From JACDER01 sp963717765 (lineage in GTDB: Bacteria; Actinomycetota; Thermoleophilia; Gaiellales; Gaiellaceae), in NCBI GenBank assembly GCA_963717765.1, contig CAVQWX010000003.1, positions 124,001-188,000 on the forward strand: a stretch of 64,000 nt of DNA, given 5' to 3'. Below the pieces are notes generated by a model. It was not told where the DNA came from. It ran no database searches and worked only from the letters and a program-made list of their open reading frames with translations. The translations under genes were made by a program, and so were the position numbers. Every line of letters begins with the position of its first letter. Position 1 is the stretch's first letter. This document shows, one piece after another, positions 44,776-53,691 of this stretch.

Positions 44776-45381
44776 TTGATGATCGTCATCGTCTTCGCCT
44801 ACACGGCGACGGCGCCGGAGACGAACTGGACACGCAGCATCATCGTCTTCCTCCAGTCCGCGACGCTCGTGGTCGCGCTCTGGACATCGGGGCTGACGAA
44901 GTACGCGCGAATGAGTCTCATCGTCGTCGGCGTCGCGGTCGCGCTGGCTGTCCTCCTGGTCGCCAACCCGAGCTCGACGCTCATCGGGGCGGTCGGCATT
45001 TTCGAGCTCGTCCTCACGCTCGGCATCGCAGCGATCGTCGCCTTCGGGATCGTCGACCAGGGCGAGGTAAACGCCCAGTCCGTGACAGGCGCGGTCTGCG
45101 TCTACCTCCTGCTCGGGCTTGCGTTTACGTTCGTGTACGGCGCGCTCGCAGCGCTCGACTCCGGCCCGTTCTTCGCCCAGGGAACGGACGGGACGCTCGC
45201 CACCCGCCTCTACTTCAGCTACGTGACGCTGACCACCGTCGGGTACGGCGACTACACGGCCAGGACAAACGCTGGGCATATGCTGGGCATCATCGAGGCG
45301 TTGATGGGACAGCTCTACCTCGTCACCGTGGTCGCGCTGCTCGTCTCGCGCATTGGATTTCGACGCGGAGGAGAGACATGA
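44776..45381 (+). CDS. Two-pore-type potassium channel subunit
   Basis: 201 residues from TTG 44776 (ATG 44779 follows). Five to six hydrophobic segments, and an Ion_trans_2 pore at the C-terminus with the selectivity filter TTVGYGDY (153-160). No RCK/TrkA nucleotide-binding domain is attached. The frame remains open upstream with a basic RKRLHGERISRLR stretch, so the true N-terminus may be longer with another start codon. Its stop overlaps the next gene (ATGA). Confidence 0.85.
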   Translation: MMIVIVFAYTATAPETNWTRSIIVFLQSATLVVALWTSGLTKYARMSLIVVGVAVALAVLLVANPSSTLIGAVGIFELVLTLGIAAIVAFGIVDQGEVNAQSVTGAVCVYLLLGLAFTFVYGALAALDSGPFFAQGTDGTLATRLYFSYVTLTTVGYGDYTARTNAGHMLGIIEALMGQLYLVTVVALLVSRIGFRRGGET

Positions 45382-45725
45382 CGGATTCGACCGAGGAGTT
45401 CTTCGCCGAACTGGGGCGGCGAGGTCACGAACAGCTCCTGGAGAAGGTCAAGGCAACGATTCGCTTCGACATCGCCCAGGGGAAGAAGACCAGTCGGTGG
45501 CTCGTGACCATCGATCGCGGGGACATAACGGTGTCGGGCAAAAACGCGCCGGCAGACTCGAACGTCCGCGTCGAGCGGGCGTTGTTCGAGCGGCTCGTGA
45601 CCGGCCACGCGAATGCCACGGCCGAGGTGCTGCGCGGAAGGATCGGCATCGCCGGTGAGCTCGAGCCCTTGATTCTGCTCCAGCGCATCTTTCCCGGCCC
45701 ACCGCTCGCGGAGGTGAAGCGATGA
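45378..45725 (+). CDS. SCP2 sterol-binding-domain protein
   Basis: 115 residues with the SCP2 beta-sheet pattern: VKATIRFDIAQGKKTSRWLVTIDRGDITVSG followed by RALFERLVTGHANATAEVLRGRIGIAGELEPL. The fold binds hydrophobic ligands. It is coupled by 4-base overlaps to the channel gene before and the debranching-enzyme gene after it. Role unknown. Confidence 0.8.
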   Translation: MTDSTEEFFAELGRRGHEQLLEKVKATIRFDIAQGKKTSRWLVTIDRGDITVSGKNAPADSNVRVERALFERLVTGHANATAEVLRGRIGIAGELEPLILLQRIFPGPPLAEVKR

Positions 45726-47770
45726 GCGACGAGATCAAGATCCTCGACGGCAACACGTTCGTCGTCAGCGATGCGAGCGGAGACATCGAGGCCTCGGCGA
45801 CCGACCCCACCGGCCTGTTCTCCTTTGACACGCGCTACCTCTCGAAGTGGGTGCTGACGATCAACGGGGAGCGGCTGACTGCTCTCTCGACCGACGATCT
45901 GCAGTACTTCGAGACCCGGTTCTTCCTCATTCCGGGCGCGAGCGCCGTCTATCAGAACTCGAAGCAGTCGGTCATCCGCACGCGGGCGGTCGCCGACGGC
46001 TTCCACGAGCGGATCACGGTCTTGAACCACGACGACGAGCCGATCGACCTGACCGTCCGGATCGACGCAGCCAATGACTTCGCCGATCTGTTCGAGGTCA
46101 AGGACGCGCTCGAGAAGAAGGGGACGTATGCGGCCCAGGTAAAGGGGAAGTCGCTCGTGCTCGGGTACCGGCGCGAGACGTACGTGCGCGCAACGGTGAT
46201 CACGTCGAGCGGGCCCGCGAAGTTCGACCGGAAGGGCCTCGCGTTCAAGGTCCGGGTCGAGCCGCAAGGGGAGTGGTCGACGGATGTGCAGGTGACGATC
46301 CCGCTCCTCGGCGCCGTCGGCAGCGAGGCTGCGCGGTCGAAACGCGACCTGTCCGCCGGGCTCGACCGCTGGATCCGCGATGCGCCGCGCCTCGAGTGCG
46401 ACTGGGAGCCGCTCAAGAACACCTACCGGCGCAGCCTCGTCGATCTCGCCGCGCTGCGCTTCTCCCCGCTCACGGCCGGTCGGAGCAGCCTGCCGGCCGC
46501 GGGGCTGCCGTGGTTCATGACCATGTTCGGCCGCGACAGCATCTTCACGAGCCTGCAGGCGCTGCCGTTCGCGCCCGAGCTGGCGGCGACGACGCTGCGC
46601 GAGCTCGGCTCGAGGCAGGGGACGCGCGTCGACGACTTCCGTGACGAGGATCCCGGACGGATCCTGCACGAGATGCGCTACGGCGAGCTGACCGCGTTCG
46701 AGGAGCGTCCCCACTCGCCGTACTACGGCTCCGCCGATGCGACCCCGCTGTTCATCGTGCTGCTGGACGAGTACGAGCGCTGGACCGGCGACCGCAAGCT
46801 CGTCCGTGACTTCGAGGTCGAGGCTCGGGCGGCGCTCCGCTGGATCGACGAGTACGCCGATCTCCAGGACAACGGGTACATCGCCTATCAGCGGCGGAAC
46901 GAGAAGACCGGCCTCGAGAATCAGTGCTGGAAGGACTCCTGGGACTCGCTGTCGTATCGGGATGGACGTTTGCCGGGCTTCCCCCGCGCGACCTGCGAGC
47001 TGCAGGGGTACGCGTACGACGCGAAGGTGCGTGGGGCCCGCCTGGCGCGGGAGATCTGGAAGGACCCCAGGTACGCGCGCGAGCTCGAGAAGCAGGCGGC
47101 TGACCTCAAGCGCCGGTTCAACCGTGACTTCTGGCTTGCGAACCGCGGGTACTTCGCGGTGGCCCTCGACGCCGACGGTGGCAAGGTCGACACCCTCACC
47201 TCGAACAACGGCCACCTGCTCTGGAGCGGGATCGTGGACAAGTCGAAGGCTGGGTCGGTTGCGAAGCACCTGATGGGCCAGCGCCTCTTCTCGGGGTGGG
47301 GCGTGAGGACGATGGGGACGGGGGAGGCGCGCTACAACCCGATCGGCTACCACACCGGGACGATCTGGCCGTTCGACAACTCCTTCATCGCATGGGGCTT
47401 GCGCCGCTACGGCTTCAAGAAGGAGGCGGCGCGAATCGCCGCCGGGATCCTCGACGCGGCCGAGTTCTTCGACGGCCGTCTGCCCGAAGCGTTCGGCGGG
47501 TACCCGCGGTCGGCGACGAAGTACCCCGTTCAGTACCCGACCGCGTGCAGCCCGCAGGCGTGGTCGACCGGAGCGCCGCTTCTCCTACTCCGCACGATGC
47601 TCGGGCTCGAGCCGCTCGGCGACCACCTCGTCGTCGACCCCGCGCTTCCGGAAGGAATCGGCCATCTCGAGTTGCTCGACATCCCCGGCCGCTGGGGGCG
47701 CCTGGACGCGTTCGGCCGTGGCCGGGTCGCGACGCGCGACGAGCGCGGGCTCCGACAGCAGCTCGGATGA
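45722..47770 (+). CDS. Glycogen debranching enzyme / amylo-alpha-1,6-glucosidase
   Basis: 682 residues. The N-terminal 210 residues form the GDE_N_bis beta domain (LDGNTFVVSDASGDIEA, GLFSFDTRYLSKW), followed by a GH63/GH133-like (alpha/alpha)6 catalytic barrel: WFMTMFGRDSIFTSL, LENQCWKDSWDSL and GYHTGTIWPFDNSF with the acidic catalytic candidates. It probably trims alpha-1,6 branches of glycogen or a related glucan, or processes trehalose-like stress sugars. Overlaps both neighbours. Confidence 0.86.
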   Translation: MSDEIKILDGNTFVVSDASGDIEASATDPTGLFSFDTRYLSKWVLTINGERLTALSTDDLQYFETRFFLIPGASAVYQNSKQSVIRTRAVADGFHERITVLNHDDEPIDLTVRIDAANDFADLFEVKDALEKKGTYAAQVKGKSLVLGYRRETYVRATVITSSGPAKFDRKGLAFKVRVEPQGEWSTDVQVTIPLLGAVGSEAARSKRDLSAGLDRWIRDAPRLECDWEPLKNTYRRSLVDLAALRFSPLTAGRSSLPAAGLPWFMTMFGRDSIFTSLQALPFAPELAATTLRELGSRQGTRVDDFRDEDPGRILHEMRYGELTAFEERPHSPYYGSADATPLFIVLLDEYERWTGDRKLVRDFEVEARAALRWIDEYADLQDNGYIAYQRRNEKTGLENQCWKDSWDSLSYRDGRLPGFPRATCELQGYAYDAKVRGARLAREIWKDPRYARELEKQAADLKRRFNRDFWLANRGYFAVALDADGGKVDTLTSNNGHLLWSGIVDKSKAGSVAKHLMGQRLFSGWGVRTMGTGEARYNPIGYHTGTIWPFDNSFIAWGLRRYGFKKEAARIAAGILDAAEFFDGRLPEAFGGYPRSATKYPVQYPTACSPQAWSTGAPLLLLRTMLGLEPLGDHLVVDPALPEGIGHLELLDIPGRWGRLDAFGRGRVATRDERGLRQQLG

Positions 47771-48300
47771 CCGCGAGCGAGCAGCGGGCGAGTAGCCCCC
47801 CCAAGGGGGGCATCGCCCGGCTCGCCCTCGGTCACGGCCACGAAGTGGCCGGCGTCGTGTACGGGACGATCATTGCGATGGCGACGTTGACGGCGTCGTA
47901 CGCGAACATCAAGGATGCGTGGGATCTCGTCGCGATCGTCTGGAGCACCCTGTTCGTCCTCTGGGTCGCCCACGTCTATTCCCACGGTCTCGCGGAGAGC
48001 ATGGCCCGTCGCCGACGGCTGGACCGGGCCGAGCTGATAACCCTCTCACGGCGTGAGCTCGGCATTCTGCTCTCCGCGGCCGGCCCGACTCTGGCGTTGC
48101 TGCTCGGCGCGCTCGGCGCCGTCAGCCTGAGCGCGTCCGTCTGGCTTGCCCTCGGGATCGGGCTCGGGATCCTCGGGGTCGAGGGCCTCCGCTACGCCCG
48201 GTTGGAGAAGCTGGGGCTGGCCGCCACGCTCGGCATCACCGCGGCCAACCTTGCGCTGGGGGTGCTCGTCGTCGCGCTGAAGATCGGCGTCACGCACTGA
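47767..48300 (+). CDS. Polytopic membrane protein of unknown function
   Basis: 177 residues with about five membrane segments; ATG 47767 overlaps the debranching-enzyme stop. The first segment region GHEVAGVVYGTIIAMATLTAS and VLWVAHVYSHGLAESM recur in small actinobacterial membrane proteins without assigned role. Its 3' end overlaps the convergent MFS gene by 11 bases. Last of the channel-SCP2-debranching unit. Confidence 0.7.
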   Translation: MTASEQRASSPPKGGIARLALGHGHEVAGVVYGTIIAMATLTASYANIKDAWDLVAIVWSTLFVLWVAHVYSHGLAESMARRRRLDRAELITLSRRELGILLSAAGPTLALLLGALGAVSLSASVWLALGIGLGILGVEGLRYARLEKLGLAATLGITAANLALGVLVVALKIGVTH

Positions 48301-49918
48301 CGGGCGGGGCCCGGCCCGGCTGGTTCCGGGGGATGAGCTGGGCGAGAAAGAGAGCGACGACCACGAGGATGGCGAGGATCGCAAGCGCAGACTTGAGCCC
48401 CTCGATCCGGGCGTCCTGGTAGGCAGCCAGCGCGGCGTCGCTCGTCTGCTGGCTGACATTCTGCTGTTTCAACGCCGCCTCGAGGTCGGCGTCCGAGACG
48501 AACGGGACGCCGCTCTCGAGCTTGACCTGGGCCTGCGACGTGACGCTTTCGGGGATATTGGGATTGTCGGTGATGTTCGCGTGGAAGGACGAGGTGAGCG
48601 CGATGATCAGGATCGAGCCGGCGATCGCCGTCCCGAGCGAGGCGCCGAGATTCGTCATCGTGTTCTGGACCCCGCCGACCTCCGGGGCTTGATCGTCCGG
48701 AACCGCGGAGACTGTGACGGCGCCGAGCTGGGAGGCGAGCGCACCCATTCCAAGCCCTACCAGGAGCAGGGGGATGAACACCACCTCGGCGCCGGCCTCC
48801 GGATCGAGCGCGCCGAGGAGGACGAGCGAGCCGGCGAGCATGCCCAAGAGTCCCCCGCGGACGACGAGGCGCGGGGAGACGTTGGGCAGGAAACGCGGGA
48901 TTGCGAGCGCCGCAGCGAGCAGGGAGATCGACAGCGGCAGCAGCCGGGCGCCCGTTGCGAGTGCGGACAGGCCGAGGGCGATCGACAGGAAGAGCGGGAG
49001 AACGAAGAAGAAGCCCGCCTGGAAGAGGAACTGGAAGAAGAACATGATCAGGCCGCCGTCGAGTCGGCGGTTGCGCAGCATTCCCGGGCGGACGAGGGTC
49101 TCTTTGCCTTGTTTCTCGCGATGTGCTTGCCAGCGGAAGAAGCACCAGACCACGAACAGTCCGGCGATCACGAGCCAGACGGTCGGCGAGATCCCCGCCC
49201 AGGAGGGCTGGCCGGACTTGGGCAGGATCCAGCCCCACTCGCCTGAGCGAAGCACGCCGAAGACGATCAGCCCGAGGCCCGCAGCGGATAGCACCGATCC
49301 GACCAGGTCGAGCTTCGGCTTCTTTTCGATCGGCGCATCGGAGATCCGCCTCGTGAGCAGGAGGATGGCGAGTACGACGACGACCTCGCCGGCGAAGACC
49401 CAGCGCCAGGAGAAGTACGTCGTGCAGAAGCCACCGACGAGCGGCCCGACCGCGACGGCGATTGCGCCGGCTGCAGCAACCATCCCGTAGGCGGCGGGCC
49501 GCCTCTCCTGCGGGAAGTTGCCTGCCACGAGCGCGACGATCGCGGGAAGGATCAGCGCGGCGCCGACGCCCTCGAGGAACGACCATCCGAACAGGAGCAC
49601 AGGGAGGTTGGGCGCGATCGACGTGGTGAACGAGCCGCATCCGTAGATGACGCAGCCGATTGCAAACGCGCGCTTGCGTCCGATGATCGCGCCGATCTTG
49701 CCGCCCGTGATCATCAGCGCCGCCATGACGAGCGTGTAGGCCGTGATCGCGCCCTGGATGCCCGTGACAGTCGTCCCCACGTCCTTGGCGACTTCCTCTA
49801 TCGACACGTTCATCACGGACGTGTCCAGAGTCATCAGGAACTGGCCCGCCGCCAGCGTGAACAGGACGATCTGGCCGCCGGTCTTGGCGGCGGACGCCGG
49901 AATCGTCGCCTCGCTCAT
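48290..49918 (-). CDS. MFS transporter, DHA2 (EmrB/QacA) type
   Basis: 542 residues with 14 predicted membrane segments. Motif C-like GPLVGGF and motif A-like GKIGAIIGRKRAF are present, with the helix 1 motif LDTSVMNVS that marks DHA2 multidrug exporters. Chosen start is ATG 49918, which overlaps the stop of the GAP-family gene; the frame is open further upstream but that codes antisense-like Arg-rich sequence. Likely a proton-driven drug efflux pump. Confidence 0.88.
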   Translation of the reverse strand: MSEATIPASAAKTGGQIVLFTLAAGQFLMTLDTSVMNVSIEEVAKDVGTTVTGIQGAITAYTLVMAALMITGGKIGAIIGRKRAFAIGCVIYGCGSFTTSIAPNLPVLLFGWSFLEGVGAALILPAIVALVAGNFPQERRPAAYGMVAAAGAIAVAVGPLVGGFCTTYFSWRWVFAGEVVVVLAILLLTRRISDAPIEKKPKLDLVGSVLSAAGLGLIVFGVLRSGEWGWILPKSGQPSWAGISPTVWLVIAGLFVVWCFFRWQAHREKQGKETLVRPGMLRNRRLDGGLIMFFFQFLFQAGFFFVLPLFLSIALGLSALATGARLLPLSISLLAAALAIPRFLPNVSPRLVVRGGLLGMLAGSLVLLGALDPEAGAEVVFIPLLLVGLGMGALASQLGAVTVSAVPDDQAPEVGGVQNTMTNLGASLGTAIAGSILIIALTSSFHANITDNPNIPESVTSQAQVKLESGVPFVSDADLEAALKQQNVSQQTSDAALAAYQDARIEGLKSALAILAILVVVALFLAQLIPRNQPGRAPPVSA

Positions 49919-50580
49919 AGAGCCGCCAGTAATCCGCGGACGAGCAGGTACAGGCCGAGAGCTACCGCGATGTAGCCGATGAGGTGCCGGCCGTGCCGGT
50001 GCAGCCAGGTGTTGAATCTGTCCACGAGCGCGCGGGTCCAGTCGGGGGCGACGAGGTAGCCGACGAGCGGCGCCTCGACGAAGGAGAACATGATCAGGTT
50101 GAAGCCCACGAGGGCCACCACCTTTTGGGTGGAAGTCCAGTCGGCGAGCCCGATGTCTTTCAGGGCGATCAGGTACCAGACGCCGGGCAGGTCGAGGACG
50201 ATCCCGAGCACGAAGACGAGCCAGCTGTTGTCTTTCGTCAGGACCCGTTGGGTCATCGAAGGCTTCCCGTCCTTCTTCGGCTTCTTCGGCTTCGGGGGCC
50301 TCCCGAGCAGATAGCCGCCCACGACGAGGACGAAGGCTCCGAGCGAGATGTAGACCGCCGCATTGACGGCCCCGCGGGTCGACGATCGAAGCTCGACTCC
50401 GTCCATCGCGAAGACCGCGACCAGTCCGATGGTGAGGCTCACGAGCCAGGCTCCCGCCAGGAAGAACGCCAGCAACTGCTTGGGGTGGGGCCGGCCCAGG
50501 AAGATGATCACGACGGCCAGCAGCGCGGGGTAGAACGCAGCGGCCATCGCCAGAAGCAGGAGCTCGAAGGGCGTAGTCAA
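49915..50580 (-). CDS. GAP-family (Sap-like) membrane protein
   Basis: 221 residues with about six hydrophobic segments in the LysE-like/GAP pattern (sulfolipid-1-addressing protein relatives): FYPALLAVVIIFLGRPHPKQLLAFFLAGAW at the start and VLDLPGVWYLIALKDI in the centre. TTG start at 50580. Coupled to the MFS gene by ATGA. Family members are thought to help export of lipids or peptidoglycolipids; direct evidence is absent here. Confidence 0.8.
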   Translation of the reverse strand: MTTPFELLLLAMAAAFYPALLAVVIIFLGRPHPKQLLAFFLAGAWLVSLTIGLVAVFAMDGVELRSSTRGAVNAAVYISLGAFVLVVGGYLLGRPPKPKKPKKDGKPSMTQRVLTKDNSWLVFVLGIVLDLPGVWYLIALKDIGLADWTSTQKVVALVGFNLIMFSFVEAPLVGYLVAPDWTRALVDRFNTWLHRHGRHLIGYIAVALGLYLLVRGLLAAL

Positions 50581-50667
50581 AGAATGAGCATCTCAGGTCC
50601 TTCGGCGGTCGTGAATCCTCCCTGGCGGGTGAGTGCGGCTGCAACACTCAACCCGGAGAATGCGTTG

Positions 50668-51525
50668 GTGAACGAGGTGGAACGAAAGGCCAGGTTCGAA
50701 ACGACGCGCCGGCGTGCGGATTCGGTGTGGCACAAAGGCGAGTCGGCCTGGCATCGCTTCGAGTCGAGCACCGCCGGCGACGTCTGGGACCGGCTGTCGA
50801 GCGTCGACTTCATGAACCAGGCCCTACTGCTGGCCGCGGTGATGCTCCTGTGGCTCTTCCCCAACCTGATCTTCCTGGCCGCGGTCACCGGGAGAAACTT
50901 CGCGCAGAGCGTCAGCTCGAAGATGGGGCTCAACGATCAGGCGACGCAAAGCGTCGAAAACCTCTTCAAGTCCTCGTCGACCTCGACGGCGGCGACGGTC
51001 GGGGCGGTCATCTTCCTCGTCTTCGCCGTCACGGCGACGGTCGCCGTGATCCAGAAGATCTGGCAGACGATCTGGGGCCTCGAAGGGCGTGGCTACTGGA
51101 CGGAGACGTGGCAGCAGGTGGTCTGGGGGTTCGGAGCCATCGGGATCTCGGTGGCGCTGAGCTACATCCAGCACGAGTTGAACAAGGTTTATCCCGGCTT
51201 GGCGGCCTTGACGAGCTTCTTGGTGGTCGCCGCATTCTTCTGGTTGGGGTTCCACCTCCTGCTCGCGGGCCGCGTGCCGTACCGCGCCTTGATCGTCCCG
51301 GCGATTGTCACCTCGGCCTTTTTCCTGGGGCTCGCGGCGTTCTCGGCCGCGTTCCTCTCCGACGCGATCATCTCCAACGACAGGGAGTACGGCCCGATCG
51401 GCGTCGTCTTCATCTTGCTGACGTGGCTGCTCGCCGTTGGAGTCGTGTTCATCCTGGGCCCGGTGGTCGGAGTCGCGATTCAGGAGCGCTGGCGGGACCG
51501 CCGCCACAGGCGGGAAGCGGCGTAG
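50668..51525 (+). CDS. YihY/virulence-factor-BrkB-family membrane protein
   Basis: About 285 residues from GTG 50668, preceded by CCGGAGA; an ATG at 50584 is in frame but lies only 3 bases from the divergent start. Six membrane segments with the YihY-type pieces IQKIWQTIWGLEGRGYWTE and YGPIGVVFILLTWLLAVGVVFILGPVVG. Formerly misnamed ribonuclease BN. The N-terminus is a charged region with RRADSVWHKGESAWHRFESS. Two bases separate its stop from the RDD gene. Confidence 0.8.
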   Translation: MNEVERKARFETTRRRADSVWHKGESAWHRFESSTAGDVWDRLSSVDFMNQALLLAAVMLLWLFPNLIFLAAVTGRNFAQSVSSKMGLNDQATQSVENLFKSSSTSTAATVGAVIFLVFAVTATVAVIQKIWQTIWGLEGRGYWTETWQQVVWGFGAIGISVALSYIQHELNKVYPGLAALTSFLVVAAFFWLGFHLLLAGRVPYRALIVPAIVTSAFFLGLAAFSAAFLSDAIISNDREYGPIGVVFILLTWLLAVGVVFILGPVVGVAIQERWRDRRHRREAA

Positions 51526-51526
51526 C

Positions 51527-52420
51527 GTGGCGGAGAACCGTTCCCGCCTCACCCATGCGGCCGGGCGTGCCGCGCTCTACCCGGCCCGGGTCGCGGCCCG
51601 GGCGTGGCGGGGGCGGCTGGAGGAGGCGGCCGACGACGTGCTCGAGGCGCCCGAGACGGCGCGCATCCTCGACCAGGTTCTCGCCGGCCAGCTCCCGGAG
51701 AAGCTGGCCCAGTCGCTCGTGCGACACCACGTGCTCGAACGGATCGCCGCGGAGCTGGCGGCGAGCGGCGAGCTCGACCGGCTCGTGAAACAGGCACTCG
51801 AGAGCCCGCACACGCGCGATGTCGTCGACCAGGTGGTGCAGAGCGAGGAGATGAAGCGGGCGATCAGCACCGTCGCCTCCAGCCCGGAAGTGCGGCACGC
51901 GATAGCGCGGCAGACCGCGGGTCTGGGGGAAGAGGTCGTCGGGGACTTCCGCTCGGCCGCAGTTCGCGCCGACGGGCGGATCGGCAAGCATCCCGAGGCT
52001 GGCATGTACGCCGGCATCGCGACGCGCGCGGCGGCTCTCGCGATCGACGGCTTCATAGCCGCCATCATCTGGATCGCGGGCAGCGCGATGGTCGGGGTGA
52101 TCGCCTCGCTGTTCGGCGGCATCCATCCTCACTGGGTGGCTGGGACGCTCCTCGGCGTCGGCGGCTATCTCGTCGCCGCCGTCTACTTCACGCTGTTCTG
52201 GAGCTCTGCGGGACAGACGCCCGGCATGCGGATCATGCGGCTGCGCTTGCGCCGGCCAGGTGGGGAGGGAATCTCGATCCTGCGCGCTCTCGCCCGCCTG
52301 TTCGGTTTGGCGGCTGCGATCATCCCGTGCTTTGCCGGGTTCATCCCCGTGCTGTTCGACTCCCGCCGCCGCGGTCTTCCCGACTTCGTGGCGGGAACCG
52401 TGGTCGTCTACGACCGGTGA
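51527..52420 (+). CDS. RDD-family membrane protein
   Basis: 297 residues from GTG 51527. The first 150 residues are cytoplasmic, helical and resemble a series of short ARI/AxSxELDRLVxQ repeats; the RDD domain follows (ATRAAALAIDGFIAAIIWI, SSAGQTPGMRIMRLRLRR, RRGLPDFVAGTVVVYDR) with its Arg-Asp pattern relaxed. Stop overlaps the start of the next gene (GTGA). Some RDD proteins act as ion exporters; not provable here. Confidence 0.82.
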   Translation: MAENRSRLTHAAGRAALYPARVAARAWRGRLEEAADDVLEAPETARILDQVLAGQLPEKLAQSLVRHHVLERIAAELAASGELDRLVKQALESPHTRDVVDQVVQSEEMKRAISTVASSPEVRHAIARQTAGLGEEVVGDFRSAAVRADGRIGKHPEAGMYAGIATRAAALAIDGFIAAIIWIAGSAMVGVIASLFGGIHPHWVAGTLLGVGGYLVAAVYFTLFWSSAGQTPGMRIMRLRLRRPGGEGISILRALARLFGLAAAIIPCFAGFIPVLFDSRRRGLPDFVAGTVVVYDR

Positions 52421-53301
52421 GTCTCTCCATCGGCCTGGCGCTGCTCGGTGCTTTCCTTTTCGCGTTCGGCTCGGTGCTCCAGCAGAAGGGCGCGATGGAG
52501 GAGCCCGACACCTCCACGCTTCGAGTCGGATTCTTCGTGGGGCTGCTGAAGCGGCCCGTATGGCTGGCGGGACTCGTCCTCGACGCTGCGGGCTATGTGG
52601 CACAGGCCGCCGCGCTCGGCGTGGGGAAGCTCGTCGTCGTCCAGCCGCTGATGGTGTCGAGCGTCGTCTTCGCCCTCCCGCTCGGCGTGTGGCTCACGCA
52701 CCAGCATGTCGGGCGCCGTGAGATCGCCGGCGCCGCGGCCGTGGTCGCAGGCCTGGCCGCGTTCATGATCGTGGCCGATCCGGGGGGCGGTCGGGCTGAC
52801 GCACCCGGCCTCCAATGGGCCATCGCCGGCGCCGTCGTGGGCGGCATCGCCGTGTTGCTGACCGTCGTTGCCTGGAAGCGGCGGCCTGCCATGAAGGCGG
52901 CGCTCGTCGGGACGGCCGCGGGCGTCCTCTTCGGTTTCGTCGCCGCGTTGACGAAGTCAACCGTCGTCCGTTTCGACGACGGCGCCGCCGCGGTCTTCCT
53001 CGACTGGCACATCTACACGCTCGCGGCCGCGGGGCTCGCCGGATTCATGCTCGTGCAGGTCTCACTCCAGACAGGCGCGCTCGCACCGGCGATCACGACC
53101 TCGATGGTATTCGAGACGGTCGTGGGCGTGGTCGTCGGTCTCACGCTGCTCGACGAGGAGCTGCACACGCAGAAGTGGGGGCTGGCGGTCGTGGCCTTCG
53201 GGCTGGCATTGATGGTCGGCGGCATCATCGTGCTGGCCCGGTCGGAAGCCGCGCCGACGTTCCATGAGGAACCGGAAGGCCGGGTCGTACTCCAGGAGTG
53301 A
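52417..53301 (+). CDS. EamA/DMT-like membrane protein
   Basis: 294 residues, GTG start at 52417 coupled to the RDD gene. Nine to ten hydrophobic segments; opening LSIGLALLGAFLFAFGSVLQQKGAM and end TLLDEELHTQKWGLAVVAFGLALMVGGIIVL match the DMT subgroup found in actinobacteria and NIPA-like transporters, with the recurring LQQKG motif in segment 1. Magnesium or metabolite transport is possible. Confidence 0.8.
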   Translation: MSLSIGLALLGAFLFAFGSVLQQKGAMEEPDTSTLRVGFFVGLLKRPVWLAGLVLDAAGYVAQAAALGVGKLVVVQPLMVSSVVFALPLGVWLTHQHVGRREIAGAAAVVAGLAAFMIVADPGGGRADAPGLQWAIAGAVVGGIAVLLTVVAWKRRPAMKAALVGTAAGVLFGFVAALTKSTVVRFDDGAAAVFLDWHIYTLAAAGLAGFMLVQVSLQTGALAPAITTSMVFETVVGVVVGLTLLDEELHTQKWGLAVVAFGLALMVGGIIVLARSEAAPTFHEEPEGRVVLQE

Positions 53302-53316
53302 CGCTCTGCGCCGCGC

Positions 53317-53538
53317 CTAGTGCTCGGGGCGCGCGCCTTCGACCCGCCGTACCTCCAAGAGCTCGAGCCCCAGTGACTCGATCCGCTCGAGGAGGCCGTG
53401 GAGCGCGGCCTGGTCCTGCACCGGCCCGCGCAGAACCGTCTCGACGGGCTCGACCTCCATGTCGAATCCCTCGAACCTCTTCGCGAGCTTCTCGCCGAGC
53501 CGGCCCCTGATCCGAATCTCATAGCGGCTCGATCCCAT
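53317..53538 (-). CDS. Small conserved actinobacterial-type protein
   Basis: 73 residues from ATG 53538 (an in-frame start 42 bases upstream is possible). The pattern SSRYEIRIRGRLGEKLAKRFEGFDMEVEP then LRGPVQDQAALHGLLERIESLGLELLEVRRVE is a small two-layer protein I have seen repeatedly in actinobacteria with no assigned function. It is convergent with the DMT gene and divergent from the LuxR regulator. Confidence 0.75.
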   Translation of the reverse strand: MGSSRYEIRIRGRLGEKLAKRFEGFDMEVEPVETVLRGPVQDQAALHGLLERIESLGLELLEVRRVEGARPEH

Positions 53539-53635
53539 CACGCTTCGATCCTCGAACCAACGGGGGTGACCAAGCCTCACCCCGAAGGAATGGCCACCTT
53601 CGCCACCGAGATAGCCAGCGCTTTCTCGGGAAAAA

Positions 53636-53665
53636 TTGACACAAGAGTGCGCGAGGGGCTAGGTT
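53636..53665 (+). promoter_or_regulatory. Promoter of the LuxR regulator gene
   Basis: TTGACA at 53636-53641 and TAGGTT at 53660-53665 with an 18-base spacer, ending 26 bases before the GTG at 53692. The ribosome site AAGGGGG lies 3-9 bases before the start. Confidence 0.6.
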
Positions 53666-53691
53666 CGCGTCTAACCCGAAAAGGGGGATAC

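Noticed and set aside
45425..47353. 642-residue minus-strand frame opposite the debranching enzyme
   Set aside because: Arg/Val/Asp-rich shadow without domain; the plus-strand gene has recognisable GDE_N_bis and catalytic motifs.
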